Source: Algoriphagus algorifonticola (GTDB lineage: Bacteria > Bacteroidota > Bacteroidia > Cytophagales > Cyclobacteriaceae). From it: a DNA stretch of 64,000 nt. This document shows, in pieces, positions 8,973 to 18,826 of the stretch (position 1 is its first letter; each line of letters begins with the position of its first letter). The DNA is taken from NCBI RefSeq assembly GCF_007655305.1, contig NZ_VLOG01000012.1, forward strand, positions 27,075 to 91,074, in the 5' to 3' direction. Below the pieces are notes generated by a model. It saw nothing but the letters and a program-made list of their open reading frames with translations. It was not told the DNA's origin and ran no database searches. The translations under genes were made by a program, and so were the position numbers.

Positions 8973-11870
8973 ATGCAGGAAAGGGGTATCAACAGTACTT
9001 TTAAAAAGATCATTTACGAGTCTTCGGAAATGGTGTTTTTGGCTGATGATACCTATCCGTACAATATCTTTTATGCCAATGAATCCTTCGAGGAATTTAT
9101 TGGAGAAAGTCTCAAAGAAAGAAATCTTGTAGGCTTAGGATTAGATATCAATGCATACATTTTTAAGGAGGAACTGATTCTTACCCATGGTGATAAGGAT
9201 TATTCTTTTCGCCTAGAGCTCCCGCAAGAAAGTTCTTCTAATTACTTTTTATTTTATAAGGGAAAAGAAGTTAAAACTCATGGGCTGCCGGGAAAGCGGG
9301 AAATTCAGCAGTTTTTTAAAAATGGTCTAGATCTAATCGCTATCGGGCAGCATGATTTCCTGACTTATCTTAATGCTGCAGTTAAACCAATTCTGGGATA
9401 TGATCCAGCCGAATTGATGAATACCAGTCTATGTCCCTATTTGCATGAAGAGGATTTAGAAAAAATCAGATCATTTTGGAAGAGTAAGCGAAAGCAGGAT
9501 GAACTTGGTTTCTTTGAATCACGGGTAAAATGTAAAGATGGTTCATATAAGTATTTAGAGTTTTCAGTCCAGTTTACGGCTGAATATTTTTATTTAATAG
9601 GGAGGGATAAAACTGAGTTTTACAGTGAATCTGTAAAAACAAAAAGACTCAATCAGCTTAGAAAAAAAGGTTCGGAATTAGCTAGAGTAGCTACATGGTC
9701 TTTTGATCCCGAGAGCTCTACATTTGAATACGATGCGGTTGCCAACCTAATTTTTGAAAAGCAGGAGGATCTAAAAGTCAATTTTGAAAATTCCTTTTCA
9801 GAGAAACTGACCGATAAAAGGAGCGAGAAAAAATTGGAATTCGAATTACTTGAATCTGAATTGGGGGTTGTGGCGGAATACCACGATGCCATTCAGGGAA
9901 CAGGATTTTGGTTGGGCGTATTATCTGATCTTTCTGAAAAGAAAAATATTGAGAGATCAGGAGAACTGCTCAAAAATATTCTTTTAAGCTCCCCAGACCC
10001 GATGCTTGTAGCTCGACCGGATGGGGAAATCTACCTCTGCAATGAAGAGGCGAAAAAACTTTTGGGAGTAGAAGAGAACCGAAAATTTGAGCATTTAAGT
10101 GAGCTCAATGTACTTTTTGAAGAGAGTGATGAGTGGAAAGACTGGATTGATACACCAGCAAACGAGGAAGGTTCCAGACGATTTTCCACATTACTGATCA
10201 GTAATCTGGGCAAGCAACTCACTTTAGAGGTAGCAGCTAAGTCTTTGCAAGAGAAAGAGGAAAGCTTTGTGGTGCTTTCTTTTAGAAATATTTCTGAGAA
10301 GGTGACACTGGAGAAGACTCTTGAGGAAAGCAGTGATTTCTTGATGAATTTGACTGAGCAAGTTCCAGGAGGCCTTTACCAATTAGTTTTGGATCAAAAC
10401 GGAAAAATGAGCTTCTCATTCCTTTCCAGAGGAATTGCTTCGGTTTTAGGACTTACTCAGACTGAAATTGAAAAGTTTGAGGATATTTCAGGAGCTATAT
10501 CCAGAGTGCATCCAAATGATTTACCACAAGTGATCATGACTTCGGTGGCCTCTGCCAGAAAAGGAGAGCCTTGGCAATGTCAGTTTAGAGTGAAAGACAA
10601 TTCCGATTCTGAAGGATATCGATGGGTATTAGGTGCTGCGAGACCCCAAGCACTGGAAAATGGAGATATGGTTTGGTATGGATATTTGACAGATATCAGC
10701 CAACAAAAAGAATTTGAATCCAAACTCGACGAAGCAAGAAGAACAGCGGAAAAAGCCAGTCAAATCAAGTCTGACTTCCTTTCTATGATTAGCCATGAGT
10801 TGAGAACTCCATTGAATGCGATTTCAGGATCTGTTTATTCCTTATTGCAGGAAAATCCGAATACCTCCCAAAAGAGTGCTTTAAACACGATAAATTTTGC
10901 TGTAGAGAATCTGATCATCATGATCAATGATTTGCTTGATTTCCAAAAAATCGAAGCAGGCAAACTGACTATAGAAAAGGCACCTTTCAATTTGAGGAAT
11001 TTAGTAGAGCAGGTGATGAAAGGTTTGTCTTTCCATGCGAGAGATAGTAAAAATGATTTGCAACTTCACCTAAGTGAAGGTTTGGACATGAGGGTAAATG
11101 GCGATAAAACCAGACTCTCTCAAATCATGAATAACTTGATAACCAATGCTCTCAAGTTTACTCATGAAGGAAATGTGGATGTCAGCATTAAACTTCAGGA
11201 TTTAAAGAATGGCAGAGCTAAGGTATATTTTGAAGTAAAAGATACGGGAATCGGAATCGCACCTGAAAATCAAACGAAGATTTTCAACGATTTCGATCAA
11301 GTAAAGCCAACTTTCAGCACCAAATACGGAGGAACCGGGCTTGGACTATCTATTACCAGGAAATTATTAAATCTGATGGGAAGTACCATTGCTTTGGAAT
11401 CTGAAGTTGGTAAGGGCTCCCGCTTTTTCTTCGAATTAGAGCTTGAAGTTTCTGATCAGGAAGTTCAAGTGGAGAAGCCTGTTACAGGTTCAACTCAGGA
11501 CTTTTCAAAGCTTCATTTGTTGATGGCAGAGGATAATGATGTCAATGCCTTGGTATTAGGGAAAATTATCAAAAAGTGGGGATATACTTTTGACAGAGTA
11601 GGAGATGGAGCCCAGGCAGTTGAGATTTTAAAAGATCATCAATACGATTGTATTTTGATGGATATCCAAATGCCAGTTATGGATGGCTTCGAGGCCACTC
11701 AAGAGATCAAGAAAAATATTGATACTCCGGTAATAGCTTTAACAGCTGCAGCCAAACTGGAAATCATGGAGAAAATAGAGGAATGTGGCTTCGACGGGTT
11801 TGTAGCAAAGCCAATCGACGCAGCTGAACTCCTAAAGAAAATCAAGGAAGTAATTTCTGAGAAAAATTAA
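8973..11870 (+). CDS. Cytosolic hybrid sensor histidine kinase with multiple PAS domains and a C-terminal receiver
   Basis: About 965 residues with no membrane segment. In order: a PAS-like domain (about 10-95), a PAS (about 115-215) with FLTYLNAAVKPILGYDPAELM, a further PAS-like region, PAS domains near 335-450 and 460-600, HisKA with phospho-acceptor H608 (SMISHELRTPLNA), HATPase_c (DTGIGIAPENQ, GGTGLGLSI) and a receiver with phospho-acceptor D897 (CILMDIQMPVMDG). This is ArcB-like intramolecular phosphorelay architecture lacking an HPt domain, so an external HPt would be needed; the receiver-HPt protein at 38.4-39.1 kb is a possible partner (inference). A TTG at 8916 would add 19 residues. 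It overlaps the convergent TPR gene by 4 bp. Confidence 0.9.
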   Translation: MQERGINSTFKKIIYESSEMVFLADDTYPYNIFYANESFEEFIGESLKERNLVGLGLDINAYIFKEELILTHGDKDYSFRLELPQESSSNYFLFYKGKEVKTHGLPGKREIQQFFKNGLDLIAIGQHDFLTYLNAAVKPILGYDPAELMNTSLCPYLHEEDLEKIRSFWKSKRKQDELGFFESRVKCKDGSYKYLEFSVQFTAEYFYLIGRDKTEFYSESVKTKRLNQLRKKGSELARVATWSFDPESSTFEYDAVANLIFEKQEDLKVNFENSFSEKLTDKRSEKKLEFELLESELGVVAEYHDAIQGTGFWLGVLSDLSEKKNIERSGELLKNILLSSPDPMLVARPDGEIYLCNEEAKKLLGVEENRKFEHLSELNVLFEESDEWKDWIDTPANEEGSRRFSTLLISNLGKQLTLEVAAKSLQEKEESFVVLSFRNISEKVTLEKTLEESSDFLMNLTEQVPGGLYQLVLDQNGKMSFSFLSRGIASVLGLTQTEIEKFEDISGAISRVHPNDLPQVIMTSVASARKGEPWQCQFRVKDNSDSEGYRWVLGAARPQALENGDMVWYGYLTDISQQKEFESKLDEARRTAEKASQIKSDFLSMISHELRTPLNAISGSVYSLLQENPNTSQKSALNTINFAVENLIIMINDLLDFQKIEAGKLTIEKAPFNLRNLVEQVMKGLSFHARDSKNDLQLHLSEGLDMRVNGDKTRLSQIMNNLITNALKFTHEGNVDVSIKLQDLKNGRAKVYFEVKDTGIGIAPENQTKIFNDFDQVKPTFSTKYGGTGLGLSITRKLLNLMGSTIALESEVGKGSRFFFELELEVSDQEVQVEKPVTGSTQDFSKLHLLMAEDNDVNALVLGKIIKKWGYTFDRVGDGAQAVEILKDHQYDCILMDIQMPVMDGFEATQEIKKNIDTPVIALTAAAKLEIMEKIEECGFDGFVAKPIDAAELLKKIKEVISEKN

Positions 11871-12799
11871 AGTTCTAGCGCTTTTTGATAGTATTCTTCT
11901 AGTAAATCCATCTCAGGATAATCTTCATACAATTCTTTCAAATACGACAAAGCAGATATTTTATCTCCTGTCATTACATAATAAATCCCCTTATTTCTCA
12001 AAGCAAAAGGATTATTAGAATTCATCTGAAGACTTTGATTGATTAGGTCCAAGGCTTCTTCTTTATTTCCTAAGAATAGAAGGTATAATCCTTTATTATT
12101 ATAATAATAGGCTTCTCTATTGTTGAGGCTTATCGCTTTTTCTACAGCATTTAAGGCCAGCTGATAATTTCCTTCATCAAAGGAAATCATAGACCTTAGA
12201 TTGTGAAGATTAGGTTCATTTGGATTTATCTGCTCCGCTTTATCCAATAATTCTGAAGCTTTAGCATACTCATCTTGGTAATAATAAATCGTAGCCTGGT
12301 TGACTAATAGATCTGAATTTTCAGGATTAAGCTCTAATGCTTGTTGAAAAGAATTGAGAGCAAGTTCATAATCCTCCAGTTTTTCTGCTACCAAGCCACT
12401 TAAAAAGAAGCCTTGCCAATTATCCGAGTTGTTTGTAGTCATCCATTCGGCATCGGTTCGGGCTTTGTAAAATTCTCCATTATCCAAATAACTCAGTCCT
12501 CTTTGGAAGTAAGCGTCCACATAATTGTTTTTGTATCTGATGGCTTGGGAAAAATCTGCAATAGCCTCTTCCAGCTGGTTTAATTGTAAATGAGCCACTG
12601 CCTTATTAAACCAGGCATCTGCATAAGTGGAATCAATATCCAATGCTTCCTGGTAAAATCCTAAAGCTGATTTAGGATCATTTTCTTCCAATTTTTCATT
12701 CCCTTTCAAAAGGAAGCGACCCTTTCTGTCTTCATCAGAATCACAACCAATTAGAAAAAGGATTAAAATTAATTTTAGTATGCTATTCTGAACTTTCAT
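11867..12799 (-). CDS. TPR-repeat lipoprotein
   Basis: 310 residues from ATG 12799. The N-terminus MKVQNSILKLILILFLIGC is a lipoprotein signal with the lipid-modified Cys at about residue 19, followed by an acidic DSDED stretch of the kind often seen on Bacteroidota surface lipoproteins. The rest is seven to eight tetratricopeptide repeats (for example ADAWFNKAVAHLQLNQLEEAIADFSQAI), a protein-interaction scaffold. A longer reading to 12862 would put the signal internally and is rejected. Its start overlaps the end of the AI-2E transporter gene by 17 bp, so the two are likely co-transcribed. Partner unknown. Confidence 0.8.
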   Translation of the reverse strand: MKVQNSILKLILILFLIGCDSDEDRKGRFLLKGNEKLEENDPKSALGFYQEALDIDSTYADAWFNKAVAHLQLNQLEEAIADFSQAIRYKNNYVDAYFQRGLSYLDNGEFYKARTDAEWMTTNNSDNWQGFFLSGLVAEKLEDYELALNSFQQALELNPENSDLLVNQATIYYYQDEYAKASELLDKAEQINPNEPNLHNLRSMISFDEGNYQLALNAVEKAISLNNREAYYYNNKGLYLLFLGNKEEALDLINQSLQMNSNNPFALRNKGIYYVMTGDKISALSYLKELYEDYPEMDLLEEYYQKALEL

Positions 12800-13889
12800 T
12801 GTCAGCTTCGGGCTTTTCATTTTTCTGTGTTTTTTCTTTTTCCTCACCCATGAGGTATGCAAAAGGCTTGGTAGTTTCGCTCAAATCAAATATTTCGCGC
12901 AAGATTGCCATTGCAGGAATAACCAATATCATACCAGCTACTCCCCAAATTGTTCCGCCAATTAATAATCCCAAAAAGGTGATGAAGGCATTGAGGTTAA
13001 CGTTGCCTCCTACAATTTTTGGAGTAAGAAAGTTGCCTTCCAGCATTTGAATAATTTGGTAACAAACAATCACGGCAACCGGATAAAACAAACTGTCCTT
13101 TGTCAAAAAGGAATAAATGACAGGCAGGAGGACTCCGAAAAAGGGGCCTACATAGGGTATAATATTCAATAATGCTCCTAAGACTCCGAAGAAAATTGCA
13201 TGTTTGATTCCTAATGCTGAATAGGCCGAAATATTCAGAATAGCCAAGATGATCATAACTTTTCCCACTCCGACGATATAGTGTAGAATGACCTTTCTTA
13301 GACTGGTGATACGCATTTTAACCAAGTTGGGGTCTCTATCTCGGTAGATCATGATCATCATTTGAGTCAAATGATGCCTATACAGCAGAAAAAAGAACAT
13401 GAAAACTGGTATAAGAACCAATCCCGAAAGAGATCCCACAGTTTTCATGGCGAAATCTGAAATGCTAGAGCTATTTTCTTTAAGTAATCCTTTGAGATAA
13501 TCCGTATTGGCTTTATTTCTTATCTCATAATCCATTTGAAAAGTGGATTGGGTCCACTCGTCTATTCGCTGAGCATAGGTATTGATTTTACTCGTGACAT
13601 CATCGAAGTCACTGGTAAATGAGGCCACATTCCCAACAATAAATGATAAAAGACCTCCAACAATTAAGGTCATGCATAATAGAGAGATGACCGAGGATAG
13701 AATTTTCGGTACTTTCTTACTCTCCATCCATTTGCTGAAAGGAGTAAAAAGGATTGCGAAGAACCCACCTAGAAAAAGAGGGATCAAAAGGCTTTTTCCG
13801 ACAATCAAAAAGAAGGTCAATACGATGATGAAGACCATCACGGATAAAGCACTCAGATAAGTCGGAATTTCAAGCTTTTTGATGCTCAT
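12783..13889 (-). CDS. AI-2E family transporter (PerM-like)
   Basis: 368 residues with seven to eight membrane helices, including the paired N-terminal helices and the conserved C-terminal block GALLNIIPYVGPFFGVLLPV...GNFLTPKIVGGNVNLNAFITFLGLLIGGTIWGVAGMILVIPAMAILREI. The family (TqsA/PerM/YhhQ-like permeases) includes autoinducer-2 exporters and Na+/H+ antiporters, so the substrate here cannot be read from sequence. The C-terminus is charged and cytoplasmic. It is followed by the overlapping TPR lipoprotein gene. Confidence 0.85.
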   Translation of the reverse strand: MSIKKLEIPTYLSALSVMVFIIVLTFFLIVGKSLLIPLFLGGFFAILFTPFSKWMESKKVPKILSSVISLLCMTLIVGGLLSFIVGNVASFTSDFDDVTSKINTYAQRIDEWTQSTFQMDYEIRNKANTDYLKGLLKENSSSISDFAMKTVGSLSGLVLIPVFMFFFLLYRHHLTQMMIMIYRDRDPNLVKMRITSLRKVILHYIVGVGKVMIILAILNISAYSALGIKHAIFFGVLGALLNIIPYVGPFFGVLLPVIYSFLTKDSLFYPVAVIVCYQIIQMLEGNFLTPKIVGGNVNLNAFITFLGLLIGGTIWGVAGMILVIPAMAILREIFDLSETTKPFAYLMGEEKEKTQKNEKPEADNESSE

Positions 13890-13924
13890 TTCAATCGTAT
13901 TTCTCCGTTTAATAAAATTAAGAA

Positions 13925-15964
13925 CTACTGCTTTTTTACTAACCCAGCTCTCCGCATCAAAGCATCCGGCTGTGGGTCTCTTCCTCTGAATCTTTTGTAT
14001 AAAATTGAAGGATGCTCGGTTCCTCCAGCTGCTAAAATATTCTTTTGGAATGATTTAGCCGTTTCCTCATCAAAAACTCCTTTTTCCTGAAATAGCTCAA
14101 ATGCATCGGCATCCAATACTTCTGCCCATTTATAACTGTAATAGCCAGATGAATAGCCTCCCTGAAATATGTGGGAAAATGCAGTGCTCATCAAGGTATT
14201 TGGAACAGATGGAAGTAACTCGGTTTTTTTCATTACCTCTTTCTCAAAATCAAAAATATCCTCGATCTGAGAAGGATTCTGACTATGATAGGCCATATCC
14301 AAGAGCCCGAAACTGATCTGTCTTACGGTTTGATAGCCTTGCAGGTAGTTTGAAGCTTTTTTGATTCTTTCGATCAAATCTTCAGGGATTTTTTCTCCAG
14401 TTTCATAATGCTTGGCAAACAAATCCAAACATTCTTTTTCATAGCACCAGTTTTCGAAAATCTGAGATGGAAGCTCTACAAAATCCCAAAACACACTGGT
14501 TCCAGATAAGGACTCATACTTACTATTTGCAAGCATTCCATGCAATGCATGTCCAAATTCATGGAAAAGGGTAGTGACCTCATTGAAAGTTAAAAGGCTG
14601 GGCTTACTCTTAGTAGGTTTGGTGAAATTGCAGACTATGGACACATGAGGTCTTTGGTCTTTCCCTTCTAACTTGAATTGACCTTTGTAGCTGGTCATCC
14701 ATGCTCCATTTCTCTTTCCAGGTCTTGGGAAGAAATCCGCATAAAAAACGGAAATATGATTGCCTTGAAGATCTTGAACCTCGTAGGCTGTGACGTCTTT
14801 ATGATAAACTGGGATTTCCTGATTGGCTTTGAATTTAAGACCGTATAGTTTTCCGGCAGTTTGAAAAACTCCATCAATGACATTTTCCAGCTGGAAATAG
14901 GGGCGAAGGAGTTCATCGTCCAATTCATATTTTTCCTTTTTCAAAAGTTCGGAATAATAGGCGAAGTCCCATTTTTCCAATCTTTCCAAACTATCCAGAT
15001 CATTTGCAAACTTGCTGAGCTCCTCTAGTTCCTCTTCAGCCTTTGGCTTCGCTTGAATCAGTAAGTTTTCCAAAAAATCCATCACTGCCTTTGGACTTTT
15101 TGCCATACGCTCCTCCAATACAAAATGAGAATGTGAAGAATAACCCAGCAAATGAGCTCTTTGATGACGGAGATTTAGGATTTTTTTGATCGTCTCCTGA
15201 TTATCAAGTTCATCGCCCTTAGAAGACTTGGTATTATATGCGATGAAAAGTTTTTTTCTCAACTCCCTGTTTTTCAGATAGGTCATGGCAGGGATGTAGG
15301 AAGGGTAGTCCAAAGTAAATGCCCATTGTCCAGCTTTCCCTTTTTCTTCAGCTGTCTGTGCTGCAGCCTCTTTGATACTTTCTGGAAGTCCCTCTACTTC
15401 AGATTCTTCAGATACAAAGTGTACAAACTTGTTGGTTTCTGCCAATACATTTTCTCCAAACTGCAGAGATAATTGGGCCAATTCCTGGTCAATTTTTCTC
15501 AGTTTATCTGCATCTTCATCAGATAGATTGGCACCGTTTCGTACAAATGCCTTATATGTTTTCTCCAGTAAAGTTTTTTGTTCAGGGCTAAGTTTGAGTT
15601 CATCCTGTTGTTTGAAAATTTGCTGTACTCTTAAAAATAAATCCTTGTCTAAAAGAATATCATTGCTGTGCTGAGTTAGGAGAGGAGATATTTCTCTTGC
15701 CAATTTTTGGATTTCATCCGAGGTCTCAGCTGAGTTGAGATTAAAGAAAATTCCCGAAATAATCCCCAATTTTTTTCCAGCTAGGTCGAGTGCCTCGATA
15801 GTATTTTCAAAAGTTGGCAAGGCTTGGGACTTAATGGACTCGATTTCCTCTTTAGCCAGACGGATTCCTTCTTGGATTGCCGGCATAAAGTGTTCAGTTT
15901 TAATTTTATCAAAGGGTGCTGTATCAAATGGAGTATTGAACTCTCTCAAAAGTGGGTTACTCAT
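13925..15964 (-). CDS. prlC: M3 family oligopeptidase (oligopeptidase A-like)
   Basis: 679 residues, almost the same length as E. coli oligopeptidase A (680), with similarity along its length from the SNPLLREFNTPFDTAPFDKI start to the FRGRDPQPDALMRRAGL end. The zinc site is H468-E-F-G-H472, with the third ligand downstream in the SGTSVFWDFVELPSQIFENW block. It is a cytoplasmic thimet-type metallopeptidase that degrades oligopeptides such as cleaved signal peptides. A Dcp-type peptidyl-dipeptidase is the main alternative within M3. It stands alone, followed 35 bp later by the AI-2E gene. Confidence 0.9.
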   Translation of the reverse strand: MSNPLLREFNTPFDTAPFDKIKTEHFMPAIQEGIRLAKEEIESIKSQALPTFENTIEALDLAGKKLGIISGIFFNLNSAETSDEIQKLAREISPLLTQHSNDILLDKDLFLRVQQIFKQQDELKLSPEQKTLLEKTYKAFVRNGANLSDEDADKLRKIDQELAQLSLQFGENVLAETNKFVHFVSEESEVEGLPESIKEAAAQTAEEKGKAGQWAFTLDYPSYIPAMTYLKNRELRKKLFIAYNTKSSKGDELDNQETIKKILNLRHQRAHLLGYSSHSHFVLEERMAKSPKAVMDFLENLLIQAKPKAEEELEELSKFANDLDSLERLEKWDFAYYSELLKKEKYELDDELLRPYFQLENVIDGVFQTAGKLYGLKFKANQEIPVYHKDVTAYEVQDLQGNHISVFYADFFPRPGKRNGAWMTSYKGQFKLEGKDQRPHVSIVCNFTKPTKSKPSLLTFNEVTTLFHEFGHALHGMLANSKYESLSGTSVFWDFVELPSQIFENWCYEKECLDLFAKHYETGEKIPEDLIERIKKASNYLQGYQTVRQISFGLLDMAYHSQNPSQIEDIFDFEKEVMKKTELLPSVPNTLMSTAFSHIFQGGYSSGYYSYKWAEVLDADAFELFQEKGVFDEETAKSFQKNILAAGGTEHPSILYKRFRGRDPQPDALMRRAGLVKKQ

Positions 15965-16100
15965 TTTTTCAGATTTTTATTCGGGTAAATAACAGTCTCC
16001 TGATTCTTTGGTTCCTCCAAACTCAGGTTTTTAAAAGCAAACTCTAAGTTACTTAATTGTGCCGGATCGATAAACGAAAGAAGAAAAAATGAAAAAGAAA

Positions 16101-16219
16101 AGGGGCTGTCTCATATTCGTTCTAATGTCAGTCTGATCAGAGTCGAAGGCCGTTTCTACCAAAATGGCCAACATTTCGACTTCGCTCAATGTGACATAAT
16201 CACTTTCGAGACAGCCCCT
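16101..16219. mobile_element. Small MITE-like element with 12-bp perfect terminal inverted repeats
   Basis: AGGGGCTGTCTC (16101-16112) and GAGACAGCCCCT (16208-16219) are perfect inverted repeats 95 bp apart. The GGGGCTGTCTC end resembles the termini of several IS families. Inside, ATGTCA (16125-16130) and TGACAT (16192-16197), plus GGCC-centred arms, make the whole element foldable. No ORF is present. It sits 9 bp downstream of the metalloprotease stop and could also act as its terminator. The core TCGACTTCGCTC-N4-TGACAT recurs at 44773-44794. Nothing else is visible in 15965-16100. Confidence 0.6.
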
Positions 16220-16228
16220 AGGGAAGAT

Positions 16229-18730
16229 TTAATAATCCATATCACAGCTCATGATATCTGAGCCGATTGGTGCTCCGTCTGGAACTTTAAGACTTTCCTG
16301 AATTGTGAGTTCTTCAGGCAATTCTAGAAATGCTGAAATTTTATCTTCCAGATATTTAGAGTGAGCTGCCAATAATGGACTGCCGCTTCTAGCAGTAAGC
16401 TTAGCATTCCCACTGGATAGCGTGCCTAATTTTGATCTCACTAATGCTCTTACTGTGTTGGAAACTTCTTTGTTTTTAGCCAAGGAGATAAGCTGATCTA
16501 CCAATTTTGATTCTGTCATCAGTTTGATTTCGCCTTTCAAACCTGCCGGTAAATTTGCTGTAAATACCTGACCTGAGATTTGATCCAAAACCTGTGAAAA
16601 CCCGGGAAGATTAGTGCTTTGTAAGCCCTGTAGGTAAATGCGGTTAGCTCTGCCGGATTCGAAAAGGAAGCTGAAAGTTAAATCTACAACGCTTTCAGCT
16701 GGAGCTATCGGATCGAAAACAGGTCCAGTTCTTGAAACAAATGTTTCTCTAGTTTTCCCATAACCATAGGGTCTTGGTGGAATTAGAGAAAGGATATCAC
16801 CTGGGATTTCCAACTGATCTGGGGAAATGGTATATAGCAATGCATTTAATGCTTCCATCTGAGCATCTTTTGTAATCCACTGATGTCTTTTTTGATTATC
16901 ACCTTTGACTTTATACGTGTAATCCAAACCTCCAATCAACTTGCTGGTGGCTTCGACTTGATATCTGTGCATGAGATAAAGAGGTACCAAAACTTCTTCA
17001 AGTAAAGCTTCTGGCGTACCATCAGGAATGGCATTTAAACCAAAGGTTTTGAGTTTATTGGAACGGATGCTTAGCATTCGCAACAATTCTTTGGGAGCAG
17101 ACTCGCCATTATCCCATAAATGCGACCGTGGATGGACTCCACTTGGGTCCCTAGAATCAGAGTCAGTAATAAATTCGTACCCCTCAGCATAAGTTTTTTC
17201 CAAGGTGTTTTTCAAAAATGTCTCTTCAGTCTGACCTTGAGAAGGATATCCATAGCCATAGGTTATTGCCCACTTGTCCCAAGCTCCGATTTTATCATCG
17301 TAAGCATTGCTTAGATCCAATTCACCCTGAGCGTTTTGAGTAATTAAAGGATAGGGGTAATCCATTACTGAAACCCTACCTACTGCGGAGGTCGCGTAGC
17401 TGTGAGCCAAACCAATAGTATGTCCAATTTCGTGGGCAGATAATTGTCTTAATCTTGCAAGTGCCATTTCCAGCATTTTTGGATCGGCTGGTTTTCCATC
17501 TTCAAAGGGCTGAAGTAAACCCTGAGCGATCAAATAGTCTTGTCTTACGCGAAGTGAACCCAAAGAAACATGACCTTTGATGATTTCGCCTGTTCTAGGA
17601 TCTCTGACGCTACTACCATATGACCAGCCACGCGTTGATCTATGCACCCACTGAATCACATTGTACCTTACATCCATCAAGTCCATTCCTTCAGGCGCCA
17701 ATTCTACTCTAAAGGCATTTTTAAATCCCGCTGCTTCAAAGGCTTGATTCCACCAATTTCCGCCTTCGATCAAGGCAGATGCCACAGGCTCAGGTGTACC
17801 ACGATCCAAATAATATACAATCGGCTCAACCGCTTCCGAAACAGCAGCTGTCGGGTCTTTCTTTTCTAATCTATGTCTGGATATAAAACGCTTAACGATA
17901 GGCTCTGAAATTGGAGTCGTGAAATCCATGTAGCTGATGGAAAAGAATCCGGCTCTTGGATCAAATTCTCTTGGCTCGTATTGATCATCAGGCAACTCAA
18001 TAAATGAGTGTCTTTGTCTAACGGTAACTGCATCTGGACTAGGAGTAACTGATCTTATCAAGGCTCCAGTAGCATTTCCAGTAAGGGTTATGAGGGCTTC
18101 AACTTCCGTGTTTTTCGGGAAGTTTTTGGTCATAGGAAAGTACAATGCAGATCGGGAAGCGTCTGCTTTATAGCTTCCCTGTCTTCTTTGGTTGAGCCTG
18201 TCTGCCACTCCATGGGTATCCTGCATGTAAAAGGAGGTAGCATCTACAATTAGCTTATCTCCATTTTTTTGGCTGATTTCAAATCCCCATAAAACGGATT
18301 CGGCAAATGCATCCTGAATGGATTTGACCTCATAAGGATTATCTGAATAAGCGCGGTAATCATAGTTTTTATGAACCAAGAGAACCTTATTTCCTGATCT
18401 TCTGAATTCTACGATTCTGGTGTCTCCCAACTGACCGCGATCCAATCCCAGGTCGTTTGATCCTACGCCTGCTGTAAGAGAACTTACATAAAGGAATTCA
18501 TGATCAAGTTTGTCTATTTCCAGGTAAATTTTGCCTTTTTCTTCATCTAGATAGAAGGTGACAAAACCGTCTTTTTTGGAGAGTTTTCCCAAATCAAGAT
18601 TTTGTGCCTGAATTTGAAAAACAAGGAGTAATAGAATTAGGGTGGTGGTCAGTAATCTTTTCACGTGATTAGAGTTTATTTTTTTCTTTGAATTATCTGC
18701 TGTGATAACCGATTCAATAGTGGATTCCAA
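16229..18730 (-). CDS. Secreted zinc-dependent metalloprotease (metzincin, DUF5117/DUF4953 type)
   Basis: 833 residues. The zinc site is HEIGHTIGLAH (H433, H437, H443), the metzincin HExxHxxGxxH motif, followed by VMDYPYP with a Met-turn-like Met. The N-terminal region with FVTFYLDEEKGKIYLEIDKLDHEFLYVSSL matches the DUF5118/DUF5117 part of large Bacteroidota metalloproteases. The signal segment VKRLLTTTLILLLLVFQIQAQ begins 23 residues in, so a GTG start at 18664 is a good alternative to ATG 18730. It is probably exported to the periplasm or beyond. Substrate unknown. Confidence 0.88.
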   Translation of the reverse strand: MESTIESVITADNSKKKINSNHVKRLLTTTLILLLLVFQIQAQNLDLGKLSKKDGFVTFYLDEEKGKIYLEIDKLDHEFLYVSSLTAGVGSNDLGLDRGQLGDTRIVEFRRSGNKVLLVHKNYDYRAYSDNPYEVKSIQDAFAESVLWGFEISQKNGDKLIVDATSFYMQDTHGVADRLNQRRQGSYKADASRSALYFPMTKNFPKNTEVEALITLTGNATGALIRSVTPSPDAVTVRQRHSFIELPDDQYEPREFDPRAGFFSISYMDFTTPISEPIVKRFISRHRLEKKDPTAAVSEAVEPIVYYLDRGTPEPVASALIEGGNWWNQAFEAAGFKNAFRVELAPEGMDLMDVRYNVIQWVHRSTRGWSYGSSVRDPRTGEIIKGHVSLGSLRVRQDYLIAQGLLQPFEDGKPADPKMLEMALARLRQLSAHEIGHTIGLAHSYATSAVGRVSVMDYPYPLITQNAQGELDLSNAYDDKIGAWDKWAITYGYGYPSQGQTEETFLKNTLEKTYAEGYEFITDSDSRDPSGVHPRSHLWDNGESAPKELLRMLSIRSNKLKTFGLNAIPDGTPEALLEEVLVPLYLMHRYQVEATSKLIGGLDYTYKVKGDNQKRHQWITKDAQMEALNALLYTISPDQLEIPGDILSLIPPRPYGYGKTRETFVSRTGPVFDPIAPAESVVDLTFSFLFESGRANRIYLQGLQSTNLPGFSQVLDQISGQVFTANLPAGLKGEIKLMTESKLVDQLISLAKNKEVSNTVRALVRSKLGTLSSGNAKLTARSGSPLLAAHSKYLEDKISAFLELPEELTIQESLKVPDGAPIGSDIMSCDMDY

Positions 18731-18790
18731 TTGTTAAAAACTTCCAAATGAAGTGGCTATAACAGATTCAAACTTAGCCCTCAAATTATC

Positions 18791-18818
18791 AAAAAAGGAT
18801 GGCTTCTTTCAGCCATTG
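18791..18818 (-). terminator. Terminator of the two-gene outer-membrane operon
   Basis: On the minus strand, ATGGCT (18811-18816) pairs with AGCCAT (18799-18804) across a 6-nt loop, followed by CC and six T. It lies 9 bp after the stop of the helix-hairpin-helix protein gene. Confidence 0.65.
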
Positions 18819-18826
18819 ATGGAAAA

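Noticed and set aside
15965-16228. Intact insertion sequence
   Set aside because: Only 119 bp lie between the inverted repeats and no transposase frame exists.
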